From Clostridia bacterium (lineage in GTDB: Bacteria; Bacillota; Clostridia; Oscillospirales; CAG-272): 6,313 nt of DNA. Below the pieces are notes generated by a model. It worked only from the letters and a program-made list of their open reading frames with translations. It was not told where the DNA came from and made no database searches. This document shows positions 1 to 5,982 of the stretch, piece by piece. A program made the position numbers and the translations under genes. The stretch lies in assembly GCA_900754175.1 (NCBI GenBank), contig CAAEBS010000144.1:1-6313 (forward strand), read 5' to 3'. Position 1 is the stretch's first letter; each line of letters opens with the position of its first letter.

Positions 1-75
1 AACCCGTCAGGGCGACCATAGGTCGGGGTCTCCAAACGCCGAGCGCACAAACCCCGGCACCCCATTTCCGCCCCT
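1..75. repeat. Intergenic hairpin repeat, copy 1 (cut by window edge)
   Basis: This stretch repeats at an offset of exactly 111 bases: positions 1-60 match 112-171 at 52 of 60 bases, and similarity fades by about 75. It carries a small hairpin, CGACC (13-17) and GGTCG (21-25) around a 3-base loop. The loop differs from that of copy 2 while both arms are intact, so the paired bases are kept and the loop varies. There is no credible open reading frame. The upstream half of the unit, if present, lies outside the window. The function is unknown; a non-coding dispersed repeat is the safest label. Confidence 0.7.
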
Positions 76-80
76 CGTGT

Positions 81-186
81 CATCCTGAGCGTAGGGCGAA
101 GCCCGGAGTCGAACCCGTTAGGGCGACCGTAGGTCGGGATCTCCAATCGTCGAGCGCACCAACCCTTGCACTGCACCCCCGCAACG
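81..186. repeat. Intergenic hairpin repeat, copy 2
   Basis: This is a fuller copy of the left-edge repeat. It opens with CATCCTGAGCG (81-91), continues through GGGC-GAA-GCCC (94-104, a hairpin with a 3-base loop), GGAGTCGAA (105-113), and a second hairpin CGACC (124-128) / GGTCG (132-136), then GGATCTCC (137-144). From memory, the CATCCTGAGCG...GAGTCGAAGGATCTC pattern resembles a non-coding repeat dispersed through many gut Firmicutes genomes, here apparently expanded by the hairpin segments. That resemblance has not been searched. With copy 1 it suggests a tandem array entering from the left. Confidence 0.65.
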
Positions 187-223
187 GTAAAACCCCGGGT
201 CAGCATCCACCCTATCCCTTGTC

Positions 224-236
224 CAAAAGTCTTTTG
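224..236. repeat. Small palindrome CAAAAG-T-CTTTTG beside the large palindrome
   Basis: A perfect 6-base inverted repeat around one central base lies 10 bases left of the large palindrome at 246-279. Together the two form a composite non-coding block past the 3' end of the minus-strand TIM-barrel gene. It has no T-tract on either strand, so it is not a classical terminator. Its role is unknown. Confidence 0.5.
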
Positions 237-245
237 AAAGGGGCA

Positions 246-279
246 CGGGGGAAACTTTTCTCCAGAAAAGTTTCCCCCG
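246..279 (-). repeat. Long perfect palindrome 3' of the TIM-barrel gene
   Basis: The arms GGGGGAAACTTTTCT (247-261) and AGAAAAGTTTCCCCC (264-278) are exact reverse complements around a 2-base centre CC, with a further C-G pair at 246/279. As RNA this is a stem of about 15 base pairs capped by four bases. It begins 12 bases after the stop codon of the minus-strand gene at 292. The same palindrome recurs at 6288-6313. Read in the direction of the neighbouring gene, both have centre GG and a G-rich leader before the first arm. There is no T-run after the stem, so it is not a textbook rho-independent terminator, though it could protect or end the transcript. A REP-like dispersed element is the best description. 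Confidence 0.75.
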
Positions 280-291
280 ACTTCTCCCCCT

Positions 292-1134
292 TTAATCGGG
301 AATCTTTTCCATCCAGTCCAGCAGAAGCTGGCGGGTGTTGCGGATATCACGGATCTGTTCTTCGCCGCTGATCTCACGCTCTATGGTCAGCGGGGCGGTG
401 TAGTTCAGCTCATGCAGACGGGCAAGAACTGCGGGGACGTTGGCTTTCCCCTGTCCGACGGGGACTTCATGCCCAAGCCCGGTCCCGTTTGTGGGATAAA
501 ATCCGTCCTTGATGTGGGTTGCCATGACATACTTGCCAAAGGTGTCCAGAGCGTCCAGCGTGTTCGCTTTCCCGTAAAGAATCAGATTTGCAGTGTCAAA
601 GTTGATGCCGACGTTGTCACAACCGATCGCTTCTATGGTGCGGAGCATGGTGGTAGGCGTCTCCTGTCCGGTCTCAAACAGGAAATACTGCTCCTTGGAC
701 TTCATGTAACGGCAGAGATTGCGCAGGGCGGAAACCGTTCCGCTGAATTCGCTGTCGTCGGGATTTTCCGGCAGAAAACCGACGTGCGTGGCAACCTGGT
801 CCACGCCGAGCCATGCGGCAAAATCCGATGCGTTCCGCAGTTCCTGGAGCCGCTGAAAACGGTATGCAGGGGGAACCAGACCGATCGTGGAGGGACCCGC
901 CGTGAAATTCCACTCGCACGGACCGCTCCAGCCAGCCCACAGCAGGGAAATGTCCACGCCGTATTCCAGAGAGGCGTCGGCGATCTCCTTTGCCGCTCTT
1001 TCGGACCGGATAACGTTCTGGTCCCACACGCAAAGCTGGCAGGAGAAAATGTCCATCTCCGCCGCTTTCTGAAATTCCCGCTGAATATGGGTATCCTGAT
1101 TGCAGTGAATCAATACGCCGATCGTGTTTTTCAT
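292..1134 (-). CDS. Sugar phosphate isomerase/epimerase-like TIM-barrel protein
   Basis: This 280-residue cytoplasmic protein has no signal peptide and belongs to the xylose-isomerase-like (AP endonuclease 2) TIM-barrel fold. That family includes sugar epimerases, IolE/IolI and related lyases. Candidate metal and active-site residues sit where the family places them: His117 in THVGF, Glu154 in FLFETGQE, Asp180 in FDTAN, His207 in ATHIKD, and Glu252/Glu254 in IERE. His222 lies in the common GHEVPVGQG loop. The length is typical of the family. The ATG at 1134 is preceded by AAAGGA (1143-1148 on this strand) with 8 bases of spacing. It lies 43 bases downstream of the oxidoreductase gene on the same strand with no terminator between them, so the two are probably cotranscribed. 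The substrate cannot be read from the sequence. The fold is secure; isomerase, epimerase, dehydratase and 3-keto-glycoside lyase activities all remain possible. Confidence 0.88.
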   Translation of the reverse strand: MKNTIGVLIHCNQDTHIQREFQKAAEMDIFSCQLCVWDQNVIRSERAAKEIADASLEYGVDISLLWAGWSGPCEWNFTAGPSTIGLVPPAYRFQRLQELRNASDFAAWLGVDQVATHVGFLPENPDDSEFSGTVSALRNLCRYMKSKEQYFLFETGQETPTTMLRTIEAIGCDNVGINFDTANLILYGKANTLDALDTFGKYVMATHIKDGFYPTNGTGLGHEVPVGQGKANVPAVLARLHELNYTAPLTIEREISGEEQIRDIRNTRQLLLDWMEKIPD

Positions 1135-1177
1135 GATTTTATTCCTTTCCGATGTTCAATCGTTTTTCTTCCAAGAC

Positions 1178-2197
1178 TCAAAGGGTGATACGGGTGCCGC
1201 CCTCGTCTGCGCTCCGGCGGAGCGTTTCGATCAGCGCTACGGTCCGGTAAGCGCTTTCCGGCGGGTTTGCCACAAGGGCAGCGTCGGGATCCAGAATGGC
1301 GTTTGCAAGCGTGCGGATCTCCTCAGACATCCGGTCCTTGTGGGCAAGCTCCACTTCGTAGGCGCTCCCGCCTTCGGGGTATACCGTGACTTTTCCGTGG
1401 TCGAGAATGACGGTCGCCTGCTCAAATCTTGCACGGAAGCCGAAACGGAATTTCGTGCCGGAAGCTTCTCCCCACGAGCCGTCGGCGATCACCAGCGTGC
1501 CGGGGTAGAACATCCGGGTGTTGACGACCTGCCAGCGGGTAATGCCGTCGGTGGCAACCGAGGAAACCGCCTCCGGCTCGCCAAGCAGAAAGCGTGCCAT
1601 GTCGATGTCGTGAATGTGAAGATCCATGATACAGCCGCCGCTCTTTTCGGTGTCGGTGTACCAGCCCTCAAATCCCCACGTGGGCTGGGCGCTCAGACGG
1701 TCCATGTACAGGCTCTTCAGCCTGCCGAAGCGACCGGTGTCAATGCACTCCTTCAGATACAGATAGGAAGGCTCAAAGCGCAGGCACTGACCGATCATCA
1801 GGCGCCGCCCGGTCTCCTTTGCGGTCCGGAGCATCGTAAGGCAGTCCGCTGCGGTGAGCGCCATGGGCTTTTCGGATAAGACGTGCTTTCCGGCTTTCAG
1901 CATTTTTACAGCGTATTCCCGGTGCAGATAGGAGGGCAGGCAGATATCCGCCATGTCAAATTCCTCTCCGGCAAGCATTTTGTCAAGGTCGGTATAGGTG
2001 TGAACGTCGTCCGCAAGACCGGTGCCGGACTCCCCGAGATTGGTCTTTTCGGTGGAACCGAACTTCTTCGGGTCGATGTCGCATACGGCGACAAGGCGCA
2101 CCGGAGCGCCTTCCTTTTTCAGCAGATCATATCCGGCGCAGTGGGAACGGGCAATGCCGCCGTAGCCGATCAGCGCAACTCTGACTTCTTTCCTCAT
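1178..2197 (-). CDS. Gfo/Idh/MocA family NAD(P)-dependent oxidoreductase
   Basis: This 339-residue cytoplasmic dehydrogenase probably oxidises a hydroxyl of a sugar, polyol or glycoside with NAD(P). The N-terminal Rossmann fold shows the dinucleotide loop GYGGIA (11-16) after a short beta strand, and an acidic residue at the end of the second strand (VAVCDID, Asp40/Asp42), which favours NAD. The family signature EKP lies at 109-111, with Lys110 as the catalytic lysine. The C-terminal substrate domain carries GGCIMDLHIHDID, giving Asp192 and His196 of the GGxxxDxxxHxxD motif. The length is normal. The ATG at 2197 is preceded by GGAGG with 6 bases of spacing (2204-2208). It is the first gene of a likely two-gene operon with the TIM-barrel gene and is divergent from an AraC regulator. 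Related enzymes include inositol 2-dehydrogenase and glucose-fructose oxidoreductase, and the exact substrate is unknown. Confidence 0.9.
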   Translation of the reverse strand: MRKEVRVALIGYGGIARSHCAGYDLLKKEGAPVRLVAVCDIDPKKFGSTEKTNLGESGTGLADDVHTYTDLDKMLAGEEFDMADICLPSYLHREYAVKMLKAGKHVLSEKPMALTAADCLTMLRTAKETGRRLMIGQCLRFEPSYLYLKECIDTGRFGRLKSLYMDRLSAQPTWGFEGWYTDTEKSGGCIMDLHIHDIDMARFLLGEPEAVSSVATDGITRWQVVNTRMFYPGTLVIADGSWGEASGTKFRFGFRARFEQATVILDHGKVTVYPEGGSAYEVELAHKDRMSEEIRTLANAILDPDAALVANPPESAYRTVALIETLRRSADEGGTRITL

Positions 2198-2363
2198 AAA
2201 AAACCTCCGTTACCTATTGATTTCGGTGAAACTTTGTGGTAAAATAAATCAGGACCTATGGAAAAATCCTGATTACATGATACCCGAAAACCGGCGGTTT
2301 TTCCATACATTATTTTGCCCGAAAGATGCATAATCTTCCACAAGTAAAAGGCAGGTGAAAAAA
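2198..2363. promoter_or_regulatory. Divergent control region with nested inverted repeats
   Basis: This 166-base region separates the oxidoreductase operon from araC and must hold both promoters. It contains AATCAGGA (2247-2254) / TCCTGATT (2267-2274), a perfect 8-base inverted repeat with arm centres 20 bases apart. TATGGAAAAA (2257-2266) / TTTTTCCATA (2298-2307) is a perfect 10-base inverted repeat with arm centres 41 bases apart. AAAACCG (2287-2293) / CGGTTTT (2295-2301) surrounds one base. The spacings are near two and four helical turns, as expected for operator half-sites on one DNA face. A possible araC -10 is CATAAT (2329-2334), but no good -35 precedes it. No convincing promoter was found for the oxidoreductase, which fits activator dependence. 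Operator assignment is inference. Confidence 0.5.
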
Positions 2364-3260
2364 ATGACGTATATCCGGGTCCCGCTGAAAAACACCATCA
2401 GCATCAACCGTATCGTGACGGTGTATTACCATGAATTTTCTCCGAAATACAAAACCCGTGGGGAATCCCACGACTTCTGGGAGATCGTGTATGTGGACCG
2501 GGGAGAGATCGACCTCAGAGGCGGCGACCTTGTTCATCATATGCGGGAGGGGGAGGTCATTTTCCACCAGCCGGATGAATTTCACAGCGTAAGCTGTGAC
2601 GGTGTTCACACGGCGGCGGTTTTTATCATCACCTTTGACTGCCGGTCCTCGGCGATGAAATTCTTTTCGGGACGAGCAATGAAAGTGCCAAAAGAGCTGA
2701 AAAGTGTGATGAAACAGCTGATCGACGAGTGCTCCCGGAACTTTTACGTCTCCGAATACCCGCTGGTGACCGTTCCCGGCGCCCTGCCGGGCGGGCAACA
2801 GCTGGTGCGCATTTACCTGGAGGAATTTCTCATCCGGATGATGCAGAGCGAGGAGCGGGAGCAGAGAGAGCAGGACAAAACCACGATCTTCACCTCCCAG
2901 AGTGAGCTGGAGGATACGCTGGCAGAGGAGATCTGCCGGTATTTCCGGGCGCATATCGGGGAGCGGGTGACGCTGGAGGAGCTTTGCGCACATTTTCATT
3001 TCGGTAAAAGCCACCTGAGCCAGGTGTTCCGGAAAAATACCGGGCAAAGCCTGATGCACTATTTTCTGGAGCTGAAATTCACCGAAGCCAAGCGGCTGTT
3101 GCGGGAGGAGGGGCTGACGGTCACCGAGACCTCGGAGCGGCTCGGCTTTGAAAACCCGCAGTATTTCTCCCGGATGTTTCACCGGTACGTGGGAATGTCG
3201 CCCGCCGCTTTCCGGAATTCGCTGATTAACAGCGGAGCCGTGTATGTCAGGAAGATATAA
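2364..3260 (+). CDS. AraC-family transcriptional regulator with cupin-like sensor domain
   Basis: This 298-residue cytoplasmic DNA-binding regulator has two parts. The N-terminal part (about 20-100) is a cupin-type ligand pocket of the AraC group, with His36 in SHDFWEIVYV and His68/His74 in FHQPDEFHS. The C-terminal part (about 185-285) is the paired helix-turn-helix domain: helix-turn-helix one spans roughly 202-227 (VTLEELCAHFHFGKSHLSQVF), and helix-turn-helix two roughly 251-284, ending in the signature GFENPQYFSRMFHRYVGMSP. The start chosen is the ATG at 2364, because AGGTGA (2353-2358) lies 5 bases before it. An in-frame GTG at 2355 would add three residues, but its nearest AAGG is only 3 bases upstream. 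The gene is divergent from the oxidoreductase/TIM-barrel operon, so it most likely activates that operon in response to a sugar-type ligand and may control itself. The ligand is unknown. Confidence 0.9.
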   Translation: MTYIRVPLKNTISINRIVTVYYHEFSPKYKTRGESHDFWEIVYVDRGEIDLRGGDLVHHMREGEVIFHQPDEFHSVSCDGVHTAAVFIITFDCRSSAMKFFSGRAMKVPKELKSVMKQLIDECSRNFYVSEYPLVTVPGALPGGQQLVRIYLEEFLIRMMQSEEREQREQDKTTIFTSQSELEDTLAEEICRYFRAHIGERVTLEELCAHFHFGKSHLSQVFRKNTGQSLMHYFLELKFTEAKRLLREEGLTVTETSERLGFENPQYFSRMFHRYVGMSPAAFRNSLINSGAVYVRKI

Positions 3261-3292
3261 AAAATGCGCCGCACATCGGAATGTGCAGCGCA
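3259..3292 (-). terminator. Rho-independent terminator of ackA
   Basis: Read on the minus strand, TGCGC and GCACAT pair with their complements around a 4-base loop (arms 3265-3276 and 3281-3292, one mismatch at 3270/3287). A run of six T residues (3259-3264) follows directly. It starts 16 bases after the ackA stop codon. The T-tract overlaps the last bases of the convergent araC stop codon. On the plus strand the stem is followed by AAAAGG rather than T residues, so it should end ackA but not araC transcription. Confidence 0.85.
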
Positions 3293-3308
3293 AAAGGAAA
3301 ATGCAGAA

Positions 3309-4535
3309 TTATTTGCCGCTGACGATCGCCGCCGTGTCCTTGGCGATGACAAGCTCTTCGTTGGTGGGAATGACGTAAACGGCAACCCTGGAATCGTCTG
3401 CGGAAAGCTTGACCGGATTCGACAGGTGAAGCGCCGCACGGTTTGCCTCGGCGTTGAAGCGGATGCCGAAGAATTCCATATCCTCGCAAACGATCTCACG
3501 CAGATGAGGGTTGTTTTCGCCGATTCCGGCGGTGAACACCACGGCGTCCAGACCGTTCATAAGGGCGGCGTAACCGCCGATGTACTTCTTGATCTGATGC
3601 TTGAGAATATTTACGGCGAGGTTGGCACGCTCGTAATGCTCATCGGCAGGTCCCTTGGCAATCGCCGCCTCCAGGTCTCTGGAGTCGGAGGAAAAGCCGG
3701 AGATGCCCGAGAAACCGGAGCGCTTGTTCATCACGTCGTTGATCTCCTGCGTGGAAAGACCTTCCTTTTCCATGACGTAGGGAACGATAGCGGGGTCGAT
3801 ATCACCGCAACGGGTACCCATTTCCACACCGGCAAGAGGGGTAAAGCCCATGGAGGTGTCCACAACCTTGCCGCCCATTACGGCGCTGATGGAAGAACCG
3901 TTTCCGATGTGGCAGGTCACGATCTTGGTCTGCTCGATCGGCTTGCCGAGAAGCTTTGCCATCTCCGCACTGACGTAGCGGTGGGAGGTCCCGTGCGCAC
4001 CGTAGCGGCGGATGCCGTACTTTTTATAGTAGGCGTAGGGCAGGGCGTACATATAAGCCTCGGGCTTCATGGTCTGGTGGAAAGCGGTGTCGAATACCAG
4101 TACCTGCGGCTTGTCGGGCATGGTCTCCAGACAGCCCTTGATACCCATCAGGTGAGCCTCGGTGTGAAGCGGCGCAAAGTCACGGCACTGCTCAAGCTTT
4201 GCCAGCACGTCCTCGGTCATCAGGATCGACTGGGAGAAGAAAGCGCCGCCGTGCACGATACGGTGACCGATTGCCTGGATCTCGTTCATGCTGGAAATAC
4301 AGCCGTATTCCGCATTGGTAAGGTATTTCACAACCAGCTTCATAGCCTCCGCATGATCCTTCATGGGAGCCTGAACGGTGACCTTCAGACCCTTTACGAT
4401 CTGCTTGTGCTCGATCTGAGAGCCGGGAGCGCCGATTCTTTCGCAGATGCCTTTGGCATAGAGCGTGTCGGTGTCGGTGTCGATCAGCTGATATTTCAGG
4501 GAGCTGGAGCCTGCGTTGACAACGAGAATGTTCAT
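3309..4535 (-). CDS. ackA: Acetate kinase
   Basis: AckA interconverts acetyl phosphate + ADP and acetate + ATP in the cytoplasm, which is the ATP-forming last step of acetate fermentation (with phosphotransacetylase, not in this window) and also a route for acetate uptake. The 408-residue length is typical. The ASKHA-fold signatures are present: NAGSSSLKYQL at the N-terminus (Asn7, Ser10, Ser12, Lys14), HRIVHGG (Arg92), APLHT (His124), VFDTAFH (Asp149), RYGAHGTSH (His181), CHIGNGSS, GTRCGDIDP (Arg242), TAGIGENNP, and PTNEE (Glu393). All the residues known to be catalytic in archaeal acetate kinase have counterparts here, so the enzyme should be active. It appears to be monocistronic, with its own sigma-A promoter and a strong terminator. 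The nearest GGAGG (4550-4554) is 14 bases from the ATG, wider than usual, but the start is fixed by the conserved N-terminus. Pta is not adjacent on the downstream side. Confidence 0.98.
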   Translation of the reverse strand: MNILVVNAGSSSLKYQLIDTDTDTLYAKGICERIGAPGSQIEHKQIVKGLKVTVQAPMKDHAEAMKLVVKYLTNAEYGCISSMNEIQAIGHRIVHGGAFFSQSILMTEDVLAKLEQCRDFAPLHTEAHLMGIKGCLETMPDKPQVLVFDTAFHQTMKPEAYMYALPYAYYKKYGIRRYGAHGTSHRYVSAEMAKLLGKPIEQTKIVTCHIGNGSSISAVMGGKVVDTSMGFTPLAGVEMGTRCGDIDPAIVPYVMEKEGLSTQEINDVMNKRSGFSGISGFSSDSRDLEAAIAKGPADEHYERANLAVNILKHQIKKYIGGYAALMNGLDAVVFTAGIGENNPHLREIVCEDMEFFGIRFNAEANRAALHLSNPVKLSADDSRVAVYVIPTNEELVIAKDTAAIVSGK

Positions 4536-4583
4536 CTTTTTTCTTATTTCCTCCGAAAAAATATAATGATGTCTTTCCTTTCC

Positions 4584-4612
4584 ATTATACTACAATTCTT
4601 TTCTGTTTTCAA
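4584..4612 (-). promoter_or_regulatory. Sigma-A-type promoter of ackA
   Basis: On the minus strand, TTGAAA (4607-4612) and a perfect TATAAT (4584-4589) are separated by 17 bases. The predicted transcript start is near 4577, giving a leader of about 42 bases before the ATG at 4535. This is one of the two best promoters in the window and suits a highly expressed fermentation enzyme. Confidence 0.8.
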
Positions 4613-4625
4613 GAGAAAAACAGAA
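4601..4625. promoter_or_regulatory. Inverted repeat over the ackA -35 box (possible operator)
   Basis: TTCTGTTTTC (4601-4610) faces GAAAAACAGAA (4615-4625) across a 4-base gap. The arms are complementary except for one extra A. The element spans the ackA -35 hexamer (4607-4612) and lies upstream of tmcAL, so a bound protein could affect either gene. No regulator is assigned. A/T-rich inverted repeats also arise by chance, so this is tentative. Confidence 0.4.
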
Positions 4626-4659
4626 CAAATTTGATTTTTTACAAAGAAAAGGGGCAAAA

Positions 4660-5826
4660 ATGGCTGACTTTGGGATCGTTTGCGAATTCAATCCTCTGCA
4701 CACGGGGCATAAATTCCTGTTTGACGAGGCGAAAAAGAGGGGGGCGGAGCGCATTGTCTGCGTGATGAGCGGAAACACCGTTCAGCGTGGCGGCTTTGCC
4801 ATGGCGGATAAATACCTCCGGGCAGAAGCGGCGGTGCGGTGCGGCGCCGACCTTGTACTGGAGCTTTCGTTCCCCTGGTCCTCGGGGAGTGCCGCCTATT
4901 TTTCCCGTGCGGCGGTGTATATTCTGCGGGATTTTGCCGACACGCTGATCTTCGGCTCGGAAATTGCCGATACGGCGCTTCTTTGGCAGATGGCGCATAC
5001 GGTAAGCTCGGCGGAGTTTCAGGAAAGCTTTTCCGCACGCACCGCCGCCGGGGAGGGCGCCGCCGCCGTGTATGCGGAGGAGCTGAAAAAGCGGGGGTTC
5101 CCAGCGCTCGGCTCCAACGATCTGCTGGCAGTGGGCTATCTTGCGGCGCTGTACGGGCTGGCGCCTGACTGCAAGGTGGAAACGGTAAGGCGGAGCGGTG
5201 CGTCGTACACCGAGCGGGAGATCCTGCAAGCGGCGGAATTTCAGTCGGCGGGCGCCTTGCGCAGGCTTTGGCAGAGCGGCAGGGCAGAGGATGCCGCCCG
5301 CTATATGCCGCCGGAGTCCTATGCCTGCTTTTGCCGGGCAAGGGACGCCGGAGAGCTTACTGAACCGTGGCGACTGGATGCGGCGTTGCTTGCACTTTTC
5401 CGCCTTGCGGATGCGGAGGAGTTGTCGGCGTTTGCCGAGTGCGGCGGCGGCGTGGCACAGCGGCTTTGCCGTGCGGCGGCACAGACGGCTGACTTTCCGG
5501 CATGGCTGGAAGCGGCACGGACCAAATGCTATACCGACGCCAGACTGCGGCGTGGGATCCTGTTCGGTGCCACGGAGGTCACACGGGATCTGCTGAACTC
5601 TGCGCCTGCCTATACCACGCTTCTTGCGGCAAGCGGACAGGGGCGGGCACTGCTCTCGGAGAAAAGGCGCTCGGGCGGGATTCCGGTTGTGACCAAGCCT
5701 GCCGATGCGCCGAAAGACAGCCCGCAGTTTGCGGCGGGCAACCGGGCAGACGCTCTTTTCACGCTGGCACGGCGGTGCGGCGAAAGCCTGGCGGAACAGT
5801 TGAAAAAAAGCGCTTTTTTCGGCTGA
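4660..5826 (+). CDS. tmcAL: tRNA(Met) cytidine acetate ligase (TmcAL, YlbM family)
   Basis: TmcAL forms N4-acetylcytidine at the wobble position C34 of elongator tRNA(Met) in the cytoplasm. It uses acetate and ATP through acetyl-AMP, which keeps AUG reading accurate. The N-terminal nucleotidyltransferase domain shows GIVCEFNPLHTGH with the HxGH motif at 14-17, MSGNTVQRG (36-44), GADLVLELSFPWSSGSA (62-78), and LIFGSE (96-101). Downstream are GSNDLLAVGYL (151-161), RRSGASYTE (177-185) and TKCYTDARLRR (288-298), all recognisable family blocks. At 388 residues it is slightly shorter than B. subtilis TmcAL, mainly toward the C-terminus. The ATG at 4660 is preceded by AGGGG (4650-4654) with 5 bases of spacing. 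It is divergent from ackA by 124 bases. Its own promoter is unclear: TACAAT (4591-4596) or TATAAT (4562-4567) could be a -10, but neither has a good -35. The coding region is very rich in GCG/GCC alanine codons. Confidence 0.93.
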   Translation: MADFGIVCEFNPLHTGHKFLFDEAKKRGAERIVCVMSGNTVQRGGFAMADKYLRAEAAVRCGADLVLELSFPWSSGSAAYFSRAAVYILRDFADTLIFGSEIADTALLWQMAHTVSSAEFQESFSARTAAGEGAAAVYAEELKKRGFPALGSNDLLAVGYLAALYGLAPDCKVETVRRSGASYTEREILQAAEFQSAGALRRLWQSGRAEDAARYMPPESYACFCRARDAGELTEPWRLDAALLALFRLADAEELSAFAECGGGVAQRLCRAAAQTADFPAWLEAARTKCYTDARLRRGILFGATEVTRDLLNSAPAYTTLLAASGQGRALLSEKRRSGGIPVVTKPADAPKDSPQFAAGNRADALFTLARRCGESLAEQLKKSAFFG

Positions 5827-5913
5827 CAGTGCCGGATTTCCCTGAAAACGCTCCCGAAAAGTCACTTTTTGCGCCCCTGTCCGTCAGTAAATACGGAAAT
5901 TCACTGCCAAAGG

Positions 5914-5942
5914 TTGACTTTTTGCGTAAAATGTGCTATACT
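5914..5942 (+). promoter_or_regulatory. Near-consensus sigma-A promoter with extended -10
   Basis: TTGACT (5914-5919) and TATACT (5937-5942) are separated by exactly 17 bases, and TGC directly before the -10 supplies an extended -10 element. The predicted start is near 5949, giving a leader of about 34 bases to the ATG at 5983. The promoter uncouples the 97-residue gene from tmcAL. It also rules out a longer reading frame from 5869, because that start codon lies upstream of transcription start. Confidence 0.82.
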
Positions 5943-5982
5943 GTCTTTAATGGAAATGGAATCGAAAGAGAGGATATATAAT

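Noticed and set aside
105..116. tRNA T-arm-like GGGTTCGACTCC on the minus strand
   Set aside because: The flanking bases do not form the 5-pair T stem, no D or anticodon arm is present at the right distance, and the stretch belongs to the repeated unit.
1..290. CRISPR array or insertion-sequence end
   Set aside because: Only two degenerate copies at a 111-base period are seen, with no short identical repeats and unique spacers, no cas gene, no transposase and no target-site duplication.
412..1879. Two plus-strand open frames (412-1188 and 1124-1879) opposite the two metabolic genes
   Set aside because: They are antisense to proteins with clear Gfo/Idh and TIM-barrel motifs, and they lack family motifs.
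2310..3293. A 327-codon open frame on the minus strand, opposite araC
   Set aside because: It is a shadow frame. The plus strand has intact cupin and double helix-turn-helix signatures, and the minus frame would begin within the ackA terminator.
3264..4634. A 456-codon open frame on the plus strand, opposite ackA
   Set aside because: It is antisense to a certain acetate kinase, its translation is low-complexity in character (rich in Gly, Val, His, Arg) with no recognisable domain, and it has no ribosome binding site of its own. Long antisense frames are expected in GC-rich genes.
5804..5819. Perfect 16-base palindrome AAAAAAGCGCTTTTTT at the end of tmcAL
   Set aside because: It is coding sequence (Lys-Lys-Ser-Ala-Phe-Phe), has no loop, and only four central G/C bases, so it would make a poor terminator stem. 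Chance in a Lys/Phe-rich tail is enough to explain it.
4639..5865. A 408-codon open frame on the minus strand, opposite tmcAL
   Set aside because: The product is Arg/Pro/Cys-rich without domain motifs, typical of the shadow frame of an alanine-rich gene, while the plus strand encodes all the TmcAL motifs.
5827..5900. Search for a terminator after tmcAL
   Set aside because: Only weak short complementarities such as AAAAGT-C-ACTTTT (5857-5869) are present, without a GC stem, so no terminator is claimed.
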